Part shown: piece after piece, positions 47,726 to 58,943 of the stretch | Position numbering within the stretch: the stretch's first letter is position 1 | How the letters are laid out: each line of letters starts with the position of its first letter | NCBI GenBank assembly: GCA_023512835.1 | Contig: CM042090.1 | Location: forward strand, 4,495,826-4,559,825 | Length of the DNA stretch: 64,000 nucleotides | Reading direction: 5' to 3' | Source: Taxillus chinensis | Lineage: Eukaryota; Streptophyta; Magnoliopsida; Santalales; Loranthaceae | Notes under the pieces: generated by a model | Databases searched by the model: none | Told to the model about the DNA's origin: nothing | The model's input: only the letters and a program-made list of their open reading frames with translations | Made by a program: the position numbers and the translations under genes

Positions 47726-48835
47726 ATGGTGCTATTGCGGTGTGTGGCAAAAGAAGAATCAACACAAATCATGAAAGAAGTGCACGAAGGGGAATGCGGT
47801 TCACATGCAAACGGACACGCATTAACAAGACAAATCATGCGAATGGGATACTATTGGGTCACCATGGAAAAAGATTGTATTGAATATGTGCGCAAATGCC
47901 TCAAGTGTCAAATTTATGGTGATAAGATTCAAGTACCACCATCCAAACTACACGTGATGGTCTCCCCGTGGCCGTTCTCACTTTGGGGCATTGATGTTAT
48001 CGGACCAATATCTCCAAAAGCGTCTAATGGTCATCGTTTCATTTTGGTAGCCATTGATTACTTCACCAAGTGGGTAGAAGCAGCATCATACGCTAATGTT
48101 ACACAGACTGTGGTACTTCGATTTATGCAGAACAATATCATATGCCGATATGGTCTTCCCGAGCAGATCATAACGGACAATGCTGCCAATTTGAACAGCC
48201 GGATGATAGGGAGGTTGTGCGAAACATACAAAATTCAACACCGCAACTCAACCCCTTATCGCCCAAAGATGAATGAAGCGGTCGAGGCAGCCAACAAGAA
48301 CATCAAAAATATTATCAGAAAGATGACTGAAACATACAAAGATTGGCACGAGAAGCTACCTTACGCTTTGCATGCTTACCGTACCTTAGTGCGTACATCA
48401 ACTGGGGCAACTCCATTTTCTTTGGTCTATGGTATGGAAGCAGTTCTACCGGTCGAAGTGGAGATACCTTCCCTCCGAATACTTAAGGACACTCAACTCG
48501 AAGAAGCAGAATGGGTCCAAAGTCGTTATGAGCAGTTGAATTTAATTGAAGGCAAGCGCTTGGCGACGGTTGCGAGAGGACAATTGTATCAACAGAGAAT
48601 GATGAACAATTACAATAAAAAGGTGAAGCCCAGAAGCTTTCAAGAGGGTGATCTTGTCCTCAAGAAGATCTTGCCAATTCAACATGACCATAGAGGCAAG
48701 TGGACTCCCAATTATGAAGGCCCATATGTTGTAAAAAAGGCATTTTCAGGAGGCGCATTGATCCTTGCCAAAATGGACGGAGACGAGCTTCCTAATCCAG
48801 TGAATAGCGATGCCGTCAAAAAGTTTTATGCTTAA
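47726..48835 (+). CDS. Ogre integrase, open 369-codon frame
   Basis: The only long uninterrupted part of pol. Zinc-binding HHCC: H20, H27, C58, C61. Catalytic core D90 (GIDVIGP), D151 (ITDNAAN) and E187 (NEAVEAANKN), with exactly 35 residues between the second Asp and the Glu (D,D35E). A C-terminal GPY-type module follows with NYEGPYVVKKAF (329-340). Integrase inserts the cDNA into the host chromosome. It is the 3' end of a polyprotein, so the ATG at 47726 is only the first one in the open part; coding upstream (47580-47725) belongs to the same protein across a stop. Without an intact precursor it is unlikely to be made correctly. Confidence 0.8.
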   Translation: MVLLRCVAKEESTQIMKEVHEGECGSHANGHALTRQIMRMGYYWVTMEKDCIEYVRKCLKCQIYGDKIQVPPSKLHVMVSPWPFSLWGIDVIGPISPKASNGHRFILVAIDYFTKWVEAASYANVTQTVVLRFMQNNIICRYGLPEQIITDNAANLNSRMIGRLCETYKIQHRNSTPYRPKMNEAVEAANKNIKNIIRKMTETYKDWHEKLPYALHAYRTLVRTSTGATPFSLVYGMEAVLPVEVEIPSLRILKDTQLEEAEWVQSRYEQLNLIEGKRLATVARGQLYQQRMMNNYNKKVKPRSFQEGDLVLKKILPIQHDHRGKWTPNYEGPYVVKKAFSGGALILAKMDGDELPNPVNSDAVKKFYA

Positions 48836-50903
48836 GTCTCATGCCTCCCAATCAGATTCTCTTTCTTGCAATGAGCGGACTTGGTGAAAACCCGAATGGG
48901 CACCAAGGGTAAAATACAAAGCTCCAACAAAAAAAAAAGAAAAGAAAAACAAAGGCGGACTTGGTGAAAACCTGAAAGGGCATCAAGGGTAAAATACAAA
49001 GCCAACAATAAATCTTGAAGGGTGAAATCAGTCAGAACCTGGAAGGATCAGGACCACAACAAATAGGGTCCATTACAAGCAGTAGAGACAACATCATCCA
49101 AAAACAGCAACTGCAAACAGTGGAAGACTTGGTCAAACCTACGGCACGTTCGAATCAAATTTGTACATTATGCTTTTAAAGACTTGCGATTCTTTTTTAT
49201 CGGATTATGACAATAGGACACTTTTTATGATATAAATATGTTTTGTGGAACTAAACCAGCAAAAATCTTTTTATCTCTTTAATCATGTTACATCGTTTTC
49301 ATTTCACATTTGAGTAGAACATCTTAAATCCCCAGTAAGCTCTTCTAGCATTGCCTTATGAGTAGGGCCAAGCTCAAAATGCCCAAACAACTTAAGGCCC
49401 CCAATTCGGAGTACTCATATCTCCACGAGATATCACTATCCCCAGGGAAGCCATCAAATCAAGCTCCTCAATATGGCGAAGCAAAATTTCACAGACCCTT
49501 CATGCACAACAGGGAGTTCCCCAGCAAAGACAGGATAGACTTTTCATCCAAAAAGAACGTCGTTCCCAAACAAGTTGAATGTTAGCCAACGGCCAAACCC
49601 TCAGTGATACATCACATGGCTTTCAATGCATACATCACATGGCATTCAAGGCATACATCGCATGGCATCACATTGCATCATATTTCACCACCGGTTGAGG
49701 TTCATGCGTCCCCGCATACATCACATTGCATTCCATGCATCATTTGCATACATTCAGCATACTCTGCAATTTCAGGAATGTTGCCATTTCTGAAGATCCT
49801 AAGAGCTCACACTCGGTAAGCTTCTCATCAAGCTATCCTAGCTTTCTTGGATCAAACTATACATCTTTTCCTTTGCAATTTCCCCAAGCTCTAAGCGCAT
49901 CCCTTTTGGCAATTGACAATTTTTTTTCCCATTTTGGGTCACCTCGTAGAGCGATCTCTTTGAGTGAACTCGTAGAGGGAGCTTAAATTGGGTTACTTCC
50001 CAAACTCAACAATTCTTTAAAGCATTTCCCCAAATACCAATTGATGTCTCCAACAAGTCTTTCCAGTTTAAGCCTATCGTTGATGTGGGCTTTCCATTTT
50101 CAATTTAAGCCTATCATTGTTGTGGGCCTCTTTTTCCATTTTCCGTTTCAGCCTATCATTGCTGTGGGCTTTTCCATTTTCACTTTAAGCCTATCGTTGC
50201 TGTGGGCTTTCCCGTTTTCAATTCAAGCCTATCGTTGCTGTGGGCTATCCATTTTCACTTCAAGCCTATCGTTGCTGTGGGCTATCCATTCCCAATTCAA
50301 GCCTATCGTTGCAATGGGCCTTTCATTTTTCCGTTTAAGCCTATCGTTCTGTGGGCTTTTCCATTTTCCGTTTCAGCCTATCGTTGCTGTGGGCTTTTCC
50401 ATTTTCACTTTAAGCCTATCGTTGCTGTGGGCTTTCCCGTTTTCAATTCAAGCCTATCGTTGCTGTGGGCTATCCATTTTCAATTCAAACCCATCATTAT
50501 TGTGGGCCTTTTTCCTTTTTTAATTTGAGCCTATCGTTGCTGTGGGCCTTTCAGTTTTCAATTCAAGCCCATCATTGTTGTGGGCCTTTTTCCATTTTTC
50601 AATTCGAGCCTATCGTTGCTGTGGGCCTCTCAAATTTTAGTTCATGCCCATCATTGTTGTGGGCCTTTTCTCTTTTTCTGTTCAAGCCTGTCATTGTTGT
50701 AGGCTTTCAATCTCCGGTATCAAGCGGCCTTAGAGGCCTCATCAAGGTATTACCCAAGCACACCGGCCTGTGAAGCCCCTTTTCCCTCTCAGGGACAAAC
50801 CCAACCGTTGCACTTCTTCCTCTAGGTAAGTCAGGTAAGTGCTCCAACCCGTCCAAAATGACTCCCTTTTATCTTTGTACGCTGTTTGTATACAAACAGT
50901 GCA
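48836..50903 (+). other. Ogre 3' untranslated region with several repeats
   Basis: No coding. Contains a ~75-bp duplication (GGACTTGGTGAAAACC(C/T)GAA...GGGCA(C/T)CAAGGGTAAAATACAAAG at 48879 and 48957), a CATACATCACATGGC(A/T)TT...-type repeat at about 49604-49740, and the large array at 50066-50720. Confidence 0.7.
50066..50720 (+). repeat. 17-copy ~38-bp tandem array in the Ogre 3' UTR
   Basis: Units are built on AAGCCTATCGTTGCTGTGGG followed by CTTTCC and a T-rich spacer. About 17 copies, spacing 35-42 bp; later ones drift to CCCATCATTGTTGTGGGCC. Tandem arrays at this place are a published feature of Tat/Ogre elements and can seed satellite DNA. All frames through it are repeat artefacts. 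Confidence 0.9.
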
Positions 50904-50917
50904 CAAAGAGGGGCAGC
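50904..50917 (+). other. Polypurine tract of the Ogre element
   Basis: AAAGAGGGGCAG lies directly before the TGTTGG that opens the 3' LTR. Confidence 0.8.
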
Positions 50918-53818
50918 TGTTGGACCCCATTTTGTCCGGGTTGGACATACTAACCCCATTTGATATACCTTTCTGCCCATGCCATATGCCTTGTTGAACA
51001 GGTCCACAATGATCCCATACTTCCAAGGAATGGTCTACCCCAATCTGCACGAGATGTATACAATTAACACGGATGGGGGAGTTCAAAATTAATGACTTTT
51101 TCTACAAGTCCTTGAAGCACCCTAAGACCAACACCAGGTGATGGAGGATGAAAATTGAAGACCAACGCACTTGACCGAGCTCAAATCGGACTTAAAATGA
51201 AGAAGTTATGGCCAAAACAACTTTCATTGGAAAAAGTCAAACTTGCCAAAAGACGGTCAATGTCCCTGGTCAAACTGCCCGCAAAAGTGATCAGGCGAAA
51301 CTCCTCAAAATGCCTATATAGGCGAACACGGATCTCCCCGAACAATCCTTGGAAGGTCATCCATTTTTGCATTTTTGGTGGGGGTAAAAAGGTAATTAAA
51401 AGTTAAAAAAAAAAAAAAGGTTGACCGTTGATCGTTGACCTGCCGACACTGCGACCCGTTGACCTTCGAAGCCTCGAAGCCCCGAAGCCCGAAGCCCCGA
51501 AGCCTCGAAGCCTCGAAGCCCCGAAGCTCGAAGCCCCGAAGCCTCGAAGCCCCGAAGCCCCGAAGCCTCGAAGCTTGAAGCCTCGAAGCTCGAAGCCTCG
51601 AAGCCCCGAAGCCTCGAAGCCTCGAAGCCCCGTTAACCTGCCGACGCTCCGACCTGCCGACACTTCGAACCTCCGACCCTTTCTGCCTTCGCTGATTCTT
51701 TTTTTTTTCGCTGGTTTCCCGTGACGACTGTTTCTCACGGGTCTCCTTTTTTTTCTCTCGCTGGTCGTTCACGGGACCTTCTTTCTGCGCTGGCCACCTA
51801 ACAAAGAATAATTCAACGACCTATCAGTCACATGTGCTACTAAACTACAAATCCAAAAAGGCAAATCACGAGCTGCCCTGTTTTCCCGCATACACTGTCT
51901 ACCAGACAAAATACAAAACCTGCAATTAAAAATGCTGCCTTCATAATAGAGCATTAAATGCAGAAATTATGAGAGTCCAGCCAAAGACATTCTCCGAGAC
52001 TTTAAGAGGCATTTGACAGTCCCTGCGAGGGGAGGATTCTTTTTTGGAGGGGAAAATTCGTGGAAAAAAAGAGAGGAGTGTGGGTTTTCGTTGGATAGAG
52101 AGTTCTAAAAAAAAGGAAAAAAAAGAGATCTGTCATAAGGAAAAAACAGTTGCCCGTCCCTGCAAAAAAAAAAAAAAAGGGAGTTCTTTGAGAGAAGGAG
52201 GAGAAGCTCGTTGAGAAAAAAAGGGAAGAAAACCTGCTGTCACCCTCCATCAGTCCAGTGCAGAAAAAGAAAGAAAAACAGAGAGCCCCCCCTTTATCGT
52301 TGAAAACCTGCTACCATTCCTCATCCTAGTGCAGACAGAGCAAAAAAAGAAACACAGAGAGGGAAAGGAAAAGAAAGAAAGGAGAGAAATTCAAAAAAAA
52401 AAAAAAAAAAAAAACAGTTTCATCATCAAAACCAGCCTCATCATCATCAGAAAACGCCCCAACCTTATCATCAGAAAACGCCCCACTGTCAGAGATCACT
52501 CATCCACTCCTTACAAACTCCAATTTCAGTCCTCCTATCTCCAAACACCAGGGAAGTTTCTTCATAAGTCCCACTGTCAGATCTGTCGATTCCAAGTCGA
52601 GCAAGTGGACTATCAGCGCCGGCGGGAGCTCAAGCAGAAGATTGACGTTGCAAAGCTTCAAAGTCGGTTCACCCTTTTATCTTTCTACTATTTTTTCAGC
52701 TTATTTATATCTATTTGGTGTAATTATTTTAGCATCTTTTCTAATTTTCGTTTCTAGCTTATTTATATTTGATGTAATTGCTTTTCAGCCTTCTTCATTG
52801 TATTTTCTTGTATTCCTTCCTATGTGTATGTTGTAATATGTAAAGTGTAGTAAGAAAAAAACAACAAAAGGAAAAAAGAGAGAGAGCAAAAGGAGAGGAT
52901 AAAGAAAAAAAAAAGAAAAAAAGGAGTGATTTTATTTTTGTAGATGTCACACTCACACACTCCACATCTCTTTTGATATATGCATTTTCAATTTCAAAAA
53001 AAAAAACGTTTTCAAAACCAAAAAAATGTATTTCAAGTCAAAAAAAAAAGGGAAAAAGAAAGCATCTAAAAAATGCACGTTTCCATATTTAGGAGTTCCA
53101 ATTCCCTTTAAAACACATAAAAAACATGCTTTACCTTCCAAAAACAAAACAAAAAAACAAAAAAAAATAAACAAAAAACAAACAAAACAAACAAAACAAA
53201 AAAATAAACAAAAAAACAAACAAAACAAAAAAAACAAACAAAAACAAAAAAAAAACAAAAGAAAGCAAAACCAAAACAAAACGTTTTTCACAAAACACAA
53301 AAAAAAAAGTGTTTTCTAACCCCAAAAAACAAAAAAACAAAAAAAGGGGGGAAAATAAAAAACCAGTTTTTTTTAGGACTTAAATTTCCAAAAGAAAAAT
53401 CAAAAACAAACCTATAGGATCTCATTCCCCACTTCAAACAAAAACCCAAAAACTTTTAGGATTCCCTTTAAAAACCTAGGGTAAATCAATCTTAACCATA
53501 ACTTCGACAAATAACTTAGTTAAATAAAAATCATAGACTTTTTAGGAAATTTAACCCAATCACAGCAGTACAAATAAAATAAAACCTCCTCCTCCTAAAT
53601 TAGATACCGAAAGGGCGCCGTAGGGGTGCTAATCCTTCCCTACACGTAACCAACTCCCGAACCAATCTCTGATAACGCAGACCATACACTTGAAACTACT
53701 CGAAGTAGAGGGTATCCAACTGTACCCCAAAAACAGTTGGTGGCGACTCTAAATTTTCTCACCATTGGTTTAGTTTGAGCTCACCCCAAAAGGGCCCGGA
53801 CGAAAACCAGTGATGACA
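50918..53818 (+). repeat. 3' LTR of the Ogre element
   Basis: About 2901 bp matching 36522-39429 base for base over long stretches, ending GTGATGACA and followed by the TSD TCCAC. Differences are mostly in homopolymers and the minisatellite (51466-51635). Confidence 0.92.
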
Positions 53819-54435
53819 TCCACTTTCAATGAACATGGAGAAATCTCTAATTTCACAGTCTTTCTATACTCCCTACCTCTTTACTGTCTTGCAAATCTGA
53901 ACGAATCTGGTCAAATGATGGTGAGGATCTTCTAAAGCTGAACCTCCAAAACTATTCTGCACTACCAAATTAATAAGTTGTGGAGAGAACTCAAAGTTGT
54001 CTCTCATGAGAGGAGATGGATGAATGAGATTTCTAATATCTAAAATATCAGGAGTATGTTGTTCTCTAACTGGCCTGAAATCTGGCCCTTGATTATGCTG
54101 CTGATGTTGATCCTCCATAACTAAACAAGATGGAACACTTTTTTTCTTCCCAAAATAAATTTTACAAATTAAATTCTGGTTCACTTTAATATCTAGGAAT
54201 AGAATTTGATTCTTCTATACTTGTTGACTGTATACTCTTTTGCTTTCTCAATTGAGCAAAGAATGTACGCTCCGGCTTAAGGTCAAACGTTAATGAACTC
54301 TTGCTCATTCATTCGCATATGTAAAAACAACACTAGGCACATACTCCACATAATACCGCATATAGAGTTTGGCAATTATAAAGAAATGTGCTTTCCACTG
54401 ACAATTACAAAACTTCACACTTAACTTTGTTAACT
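53819..54435 (-). pseudogene. 5' part of gag of the Athila-like element
   Basis: Start MEDQHQQHNQGPDFRPV at ATG 54118, then SPQLINLVVQNSFGG and LEDPHHHLTRFVQICKTVK, the usual N-terminal gag wording of Athila-type elements. A stop follows at about 53873, and the broken reading continues to the Ogre TSD at 53823, resuming at 36521. The 54119-54435 stretch is the untranslated leader. Confidence 0.8.
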
Positions 54436-54453
54436 TTCCCGGCAATGGCGCCA
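54436..54453 (-). other. Primer binding site of the Athila-like element
   Basis: On the minus strand TGGCGCCATTGCCGGGAA, one change from the common TGGCGCCGTTGCCGGGGA tRNA-Asp site up to its last bases. It lies 6 bases from the LTR end. Confidence 0.8.
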
Positions 54454-54459
54454 AAAACT

Positions 54460-55400
54460 TGTTCAGATTTTTATAAGCACACATATCATTACAAGTAATA
54501 AAGTGGACTTAAAATCGAGATATCAAACCCAAGGGAAGGTGAATGAGTGAAGAGTTTATTTTGTAATTCATTAAATCAAGTTGAAGTTTAATTTTGTAAA
54601 ATTTGGAAATTTAAAGTTTGTAAATGAAATTAGCAAAGCTACTATAAATGATCTTATGGGAGAATTAGGGATTTAGATTTCAATTGATGCAATTCATTCA
54701 TTCCAATTTCTTTATTCATGCTAATTTAAATTCCCCCTTTATCTAAAACCCAACACTTATGCATGAACTAGCCTCTTTCGAGTAATTTAGTCGTGTGTAA
54801 CCTTAGCTTGGGGGACGGGCAATCCATTAAATGCTTAAGTTGTTTGAGTATAAATTTGCATCACACCAATCTTAACTAAGTTACAAGATAAGAATACCGG
54901 CTTTCACAAATTATATTCTTCTCAAGTTAACTCTGTTAACTATCCGACTATCAACATCATCTTTTGATTAATAGTTGATAAACCTTATACAAGAATTAAG
55001 ATAGCCAAACTTAATTCTAACATGCACATTCAAGAGAATTGATAAATAAGATAGAGAATTCAAATTAATATACCATAAAAGAAATAGAAATCATAAGTTT
55101 ACATCAACACCCATCCTCCTCCCATGGAGGTTTAAGCAAATATTGTACCAAAGAATACAAGCATTCTTGCCATTTAGAACCCAAAATGCCCTTTTTTCTC
55201 ACTCTCCCGATTCCTCTCTCAAAAATCATACATCATCTCTTTTGTTTCCATCCATTAAGTAACTAACTGTGTAACCGCCCAATAACCGTTCCCTCCAACA
55301 TTTAAATTATATTTCCCTCTTGAAATGCTTGAAGAAGGGTCGTTCGATGATTTAATGAAGAACTATGAGCCGTATAGGTAGCAGCTTCAAGAGATTCGTT
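54460..55400 (-). repeat. 5' LTR of the Athila-like element (outer limit approximate)
   Basis: Minus strand ends CTGAACA at 54460, next to the PBS. No second LTR exists for comparison, so the far end near 55.4 kb is set only by the start of a different repeat type. Confidence 0.5.
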
Positions 55401-55574
55401 GAATTACAGTGCACTCCGTAGAAACTGTATGTTGTTCTCATGGTTCTTTTGGGTTGAGTTTGTCATTGTTGTCAACAATATATGGAAGCGGGCAGCAGCA
55501 TATCGTACTGGGTTGAATAACTTCATAGAGTGATCTATAGGGTCACAGACTCAACGGTCAAAGTTAGACTCATA

Positions 55575-56045
55575 ACACTGATATCACATCACAAACCGAA
55601 GTAAACAACCAAGCGAGTAACTTTATCATCTCGACTGTTTACTTCAATTCACAATGTGATAATAGTGCAAACCGATGCAAACAATTGATGAAGTAAACAA
55701 CTAAGTTGATAGAGTTCGATATGTTACCACATCTCGAACTGAAGTAAACATCGAAGCGAATGATGATAGAGTTGCTCACTCCATTGTTTACTTTGGTTTG
55801 ATATGTTATTACATCTCAAACCGAACTAAATATTCGAGCAAATGACGATAGAGTTGCTCGCTCCATTGTTTACTTTGGTTCGATATGTTATCACATCCCA
55901 AAACGAAGTAAACATTCGAGCGATGTTATCATATATCAAATTGATGTAACCAAACTAGTGAGCAACTCTATCTTTGGTTGCTCGATTGTTTACTTCAGTT
56001 CACTATGTCATCACATCGCGAATTGCTGTAACCAACCGAGTGTAG
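55575..56045. repeat. ~82-bp palindromic tandem repeats upstream of the Ulp1-type pseudogene
   Basis: Four to five degenerate units with CCGAAGTAAACA...CGAGCGAATGA, GATAGAGTTGCTCGCTCC and ATTGTTTACTTTGGTTCGATATGTTATCACATC (split over several words). GATAGAGTTGCTC recurs at 55765 and 55847. Each unit is nearly self-complementary (GAAGTAAACA against TGTTTACTTT). Related words return at 59985-60035. It looks like subterminal repeats of a DNA transposon. Confidence 0.6.
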
Positions 56046-56271
56046 CCTAAGGCCTGTACATAGGTGGACATATGGACAACTAGATTTGATCTAATGACGA
56101 GGTAGGTACATGTGCATGTAACTTTGCAGGGTATAAGTACTTTTCTTCATCAAGATGTAAAACATTTCCACCAGTCGTGTTCTCGAAACCCTACCTATTC
56201 ATATTTGATACCTTGGCGAACTCTACACATCACAAATCTCCACCTTTACTATTTTATTCATTTAGATATTA

Positions 56272-58943
56272 GTGGCAGCAAGAAATAACTTCCCATACAA
56301 TGTCTACCTATCCTATTTTCTTGATTGGGATTCCTTGCTACAATTCGACCAACCTTGGATCGAAGAATTCCGTATATGCATTGAGGAGTTAGGAGTGCGC
56401 GAATTGTACATTGGTATGGAAGATATTCTTTCAGAAGATATCAGTACGTTTTATGATGAGCTTCATGATAATCATGATTATGTAAATGGGTTATATGTTG
56501 CAGAGAGTTCAAGTTTAGCTAAACCATCATGTTCTCGAATCTGTTTTTCACTTACCTACTACTTCTAGTAAAGGACCTACTGTCAGTGAGGCTCAAATTC
56601 TAGCTTACTTTCATTATGATAAATCAAATGTTGCATTAAGAGCTGATTTTTATAAAAGTGGGTTTAAAGATAAAGAGAAGTTTTTGGTCGTATTGATTGG
56701 TCATTTTTTATTAATGAAGAAGTTTGTATTTGATTCTGTCAGTAAACAGCAATTGTTATACATGTATTATGTTGCTAAAGGAATCAAAATGGATTGGGTT
56801 GATATTATTTACAAACAATTTGAGTTTAAGAAACCTCAGAGAGGGTTTGGGAGATTACTGTCTAAAATTTTTAGATCCCAACATCCTACAATGTTTGCAA
56901 ACAGACCTACCATTTCCTATCCATCAAAGTTGATTCTTAATAAGCTTGGTAAAATTGGTGGATTAGAGGCTAATAGAATTCTCATATAACCTCCACAACC
57001 TCAACCTCCTAAGAAAAAGACTGCTAAGGAAGGGACAACCAATTCTTTCCATGCGGTCACATCATGATCTAGGAAACCTTCCTCATCTCATCTTTTTGAA
57101 AGGTCACATTCCAGAACTTCCTATAAGAGTTTCCAGAGTGTTGATGCCATAATGGAAAGACTTTTATCTTAAAAATTGGTATCCAAAGGACTTGGAACTT
57201 CTATTATGGTTCCAATTGTTGAAGATCGTCCTAGACAACAGTCTGAGCACCCTATTGATTTGCCCAAGGATACTGCAGATTGTACATCTACAGGTGGAGG
57301 GCATGTTATGCCAATTCCCAAGAATCTTCTAATTCAGCAGTTAATCAATGATTATTGGCTAGACTATGCTTGGTCTCATTGTTCGGATGATGAGAAATAT
57401 TCTATGTGGTTTAAGGCTGGTCAATCCTTGATTGATTAAGAAGGAATAATAAGTTAGGGAATCTATGAAGGATATATATGTGTTGAAGTTGAACCTGACG
57501 CTGATATTTTTAATATTTCTATAAGTTGTGAAGACATCCCTATTGCAGAGCATGTTCCTCTTAGTGCTGAGCCAGTTGTTGATGCAGCAACACACATTAT
57601 TAATGCTGATGATTCTAAGGAAGAACCTGTTGTTGCTTGTGTTTCAAGTGCACATATTCGAGCAACACCTATTAAAGACTATCACAAAGAAAGAGAGACC
57701 CAAAGAGCTTATATCTCTAAGACTGTGATGTCTAAGTTGCTTGAATACAAATTTGAAACACAAGAAGAACATCTGTCCAATATGCGTTTAATTGTTAAAG
57801 AAGATATTTTAGTTGTAGACAACAAAGTGGACACTCTTGGTGGAACCTTATAATAGCTCTAGGGAAAGTTACAAGTGATGAAGGATGATATGTCTATCAC
57901 CGTTACTAAAGTTATTACTCAAATTGTAGATATTGAAGAGAGTTTGGCCACGATTAAACTTACTTCTATGAATTCCTTCAGTAAAATGGATCAGAAAGTT
58001 GATAGAATCACATATGTGCTTAAAACACTATTATCAAAGTTTCAATTAATTTAGTACAAGTAGACTTCTAAGTTAACAGAAGTATTGGAAATGCAAGAAT
58101 ATCTATGTGCAATGTTTGAATAATTAAAAGACTCTGTTCCCTCTAATGCACTTGTAAATACGCCTTCTAGCATTTCTCCTCAATCTTCTGCTATTCCATC
58201 TAATAGTGGACCTGCATCGTGGGATCCACCTGTTAAACCTTATCCCGATCCAAAACCTATAGAGCCTGCTTCTACTTAAACAAGTAGAAAAAGATAAGTG
58301 GTTACTCTTGATTCTGATAAAGAACCTACACCGACCACTAGAACTTATCAAAAATGACAAAAAACTATTAATGCTTTTACTATTGGTTTGTAATCCGTAA
58401 AGGAAGAACCACTTGATACTTACAAGTTTCTAACTGACCATGGACGATTGCAGGAGATGTTAGTGTATATTGACACAAATAGTACCAGACCCTGCATTAC
58501 TTCTCTTAGTATTGAATTTACATTAGCTGGCCTGAAAAGGATTCATTTTATGGATGGTGCATTAGAAGATGTTGATCTAAATAACTTCATTGTTGCATTA
58601 TGGATTACTTGTCAATTAATTCCCACTGTCTTTGCGGCTTCCATGAAGTATGTGCTCCTTGAGTGTATAAACTATATTCAACTTCCATCAATTGATTACT
58701 TCAGCACTCTTGTCACCAAATCAAAGAGAATATTCAATTCAATGAAATACAAAGGATTATATTCTTATTCCTTATAATGGTCTTTCGTATTGGGTTATCT
58801 TACATCTGAACTTGAAAGAAAAGATTATCAATGTTTATGATTCCTATCAGGTAGCTGATTGGGACATTAGAAAAGGTCAACTTGCTAGTATAACTGAGTT
58901 ACTCATAAATACCCTACATGCCGTGAGCTTCTATGGTGCTTAA
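56272..58943 (+). pseudogene. Decayed transposon-type gene with an Ulp1 (C48 peptidase)-like tail
   Basis: A reading frame of about 890 codons. Frame 1 runs from GTG 56272 (MAARNN-type start with ATG lost) to about 56510. After a 1-nt shift frame 2 runs to 58777, then another shift leads to the tail ending TAA 58941-58943. The N-terminal half has VLESVFHLPTTSSK, GIKMDWVDIIYKQFEF and GRLLSKIF, reminiscent of plant 'putative transposon protein' domains. A Q/P/K-rich linker and a coiled-coil-like part follow. The tail (YWVILHLNLKEKIINVYDSY) resembles the His-Asp part of Ulp1-like peptidases, with Tyr in place of the catalytic His. Fifteen in-frame stops (8 TAA, 5 TAG, 2 TGA) between 56987 and 58391, with no frameshift there. 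Such Ulp1 genes travel on CACTA or Mutator-like elements; which one is unknown. Confidence 0.65.

Larger units (their letters stand above)
36522..53818 (+). mobile_element. Full-length Ogre/Tat-type Ty3/gypsy retrotransposon, TSD TCCAC
   Basis: 17.3 kb with 2.9-kb direct LTRs, both opening TGTTGGACCCCA. The flanking duplication TCCAC is at 36517-36521 and 53819-53823. Interior order: extra ORF1, gag with zinc-finger-like repeats, protease, probable intron, RT/RNase H, a second RNase H, integrase, long 3' untranslated region with a tandem array, PPT. ORF1 upstream of gag, an intron before RT, a duplicated RNase H and very large size are the marks of Ogre elements in the Tat lineage. The LTRs are nearly identical apart from homopolymer lengths, so insertion is recent, yet all genes except integrase have frameshifts. 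It lies in the gag of an Athila-like element. Confidence 0.93.
33096..55400 (-). mobile_element. Athila-like Ty3/gypsy element (minus), split by the Ogre element, 3' truncated
   Basis: On the minus strand from right to left: LTR (from 54460), tRNA-Asp type PBS, gag, then after the 17.3-kb Ogre insertion the rest of gag, protease, RT and the start of RNase H. Integrase, the remaining 3' region and the second LTR are missing; the break is at 33095. RT wording, protease and PBS fit the Athila lineage. Total remaining length without the insertion is about 5 kb. Right LTR limit is approximate. Confidence 0.75.

Noticed and set aside
50041..50523. 160-codon frame with repeated LSLSLLWAF
   Set aside because: Translation of the Ogre 3' UTR tandem array; not a gene.
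55575..56045. LTR of the Athila-like element extending to 56 kb
   Set aside because: The palindromic 82-bp units have relatives beyond the Ulp1-type pseudogene at 59.6-60.0 kb, not in the Athila-like region, so they more likely belong to a separate element.
56987..58391. Reassigned stop codons (TAA/TAG as Gln) in the Ulp1-type frame
   Set aside because: The surrounding plant gene uses the standard code, CAA and CAG also occur in the frame, and TGA appears at Arg-like positions; deamination explains all three.
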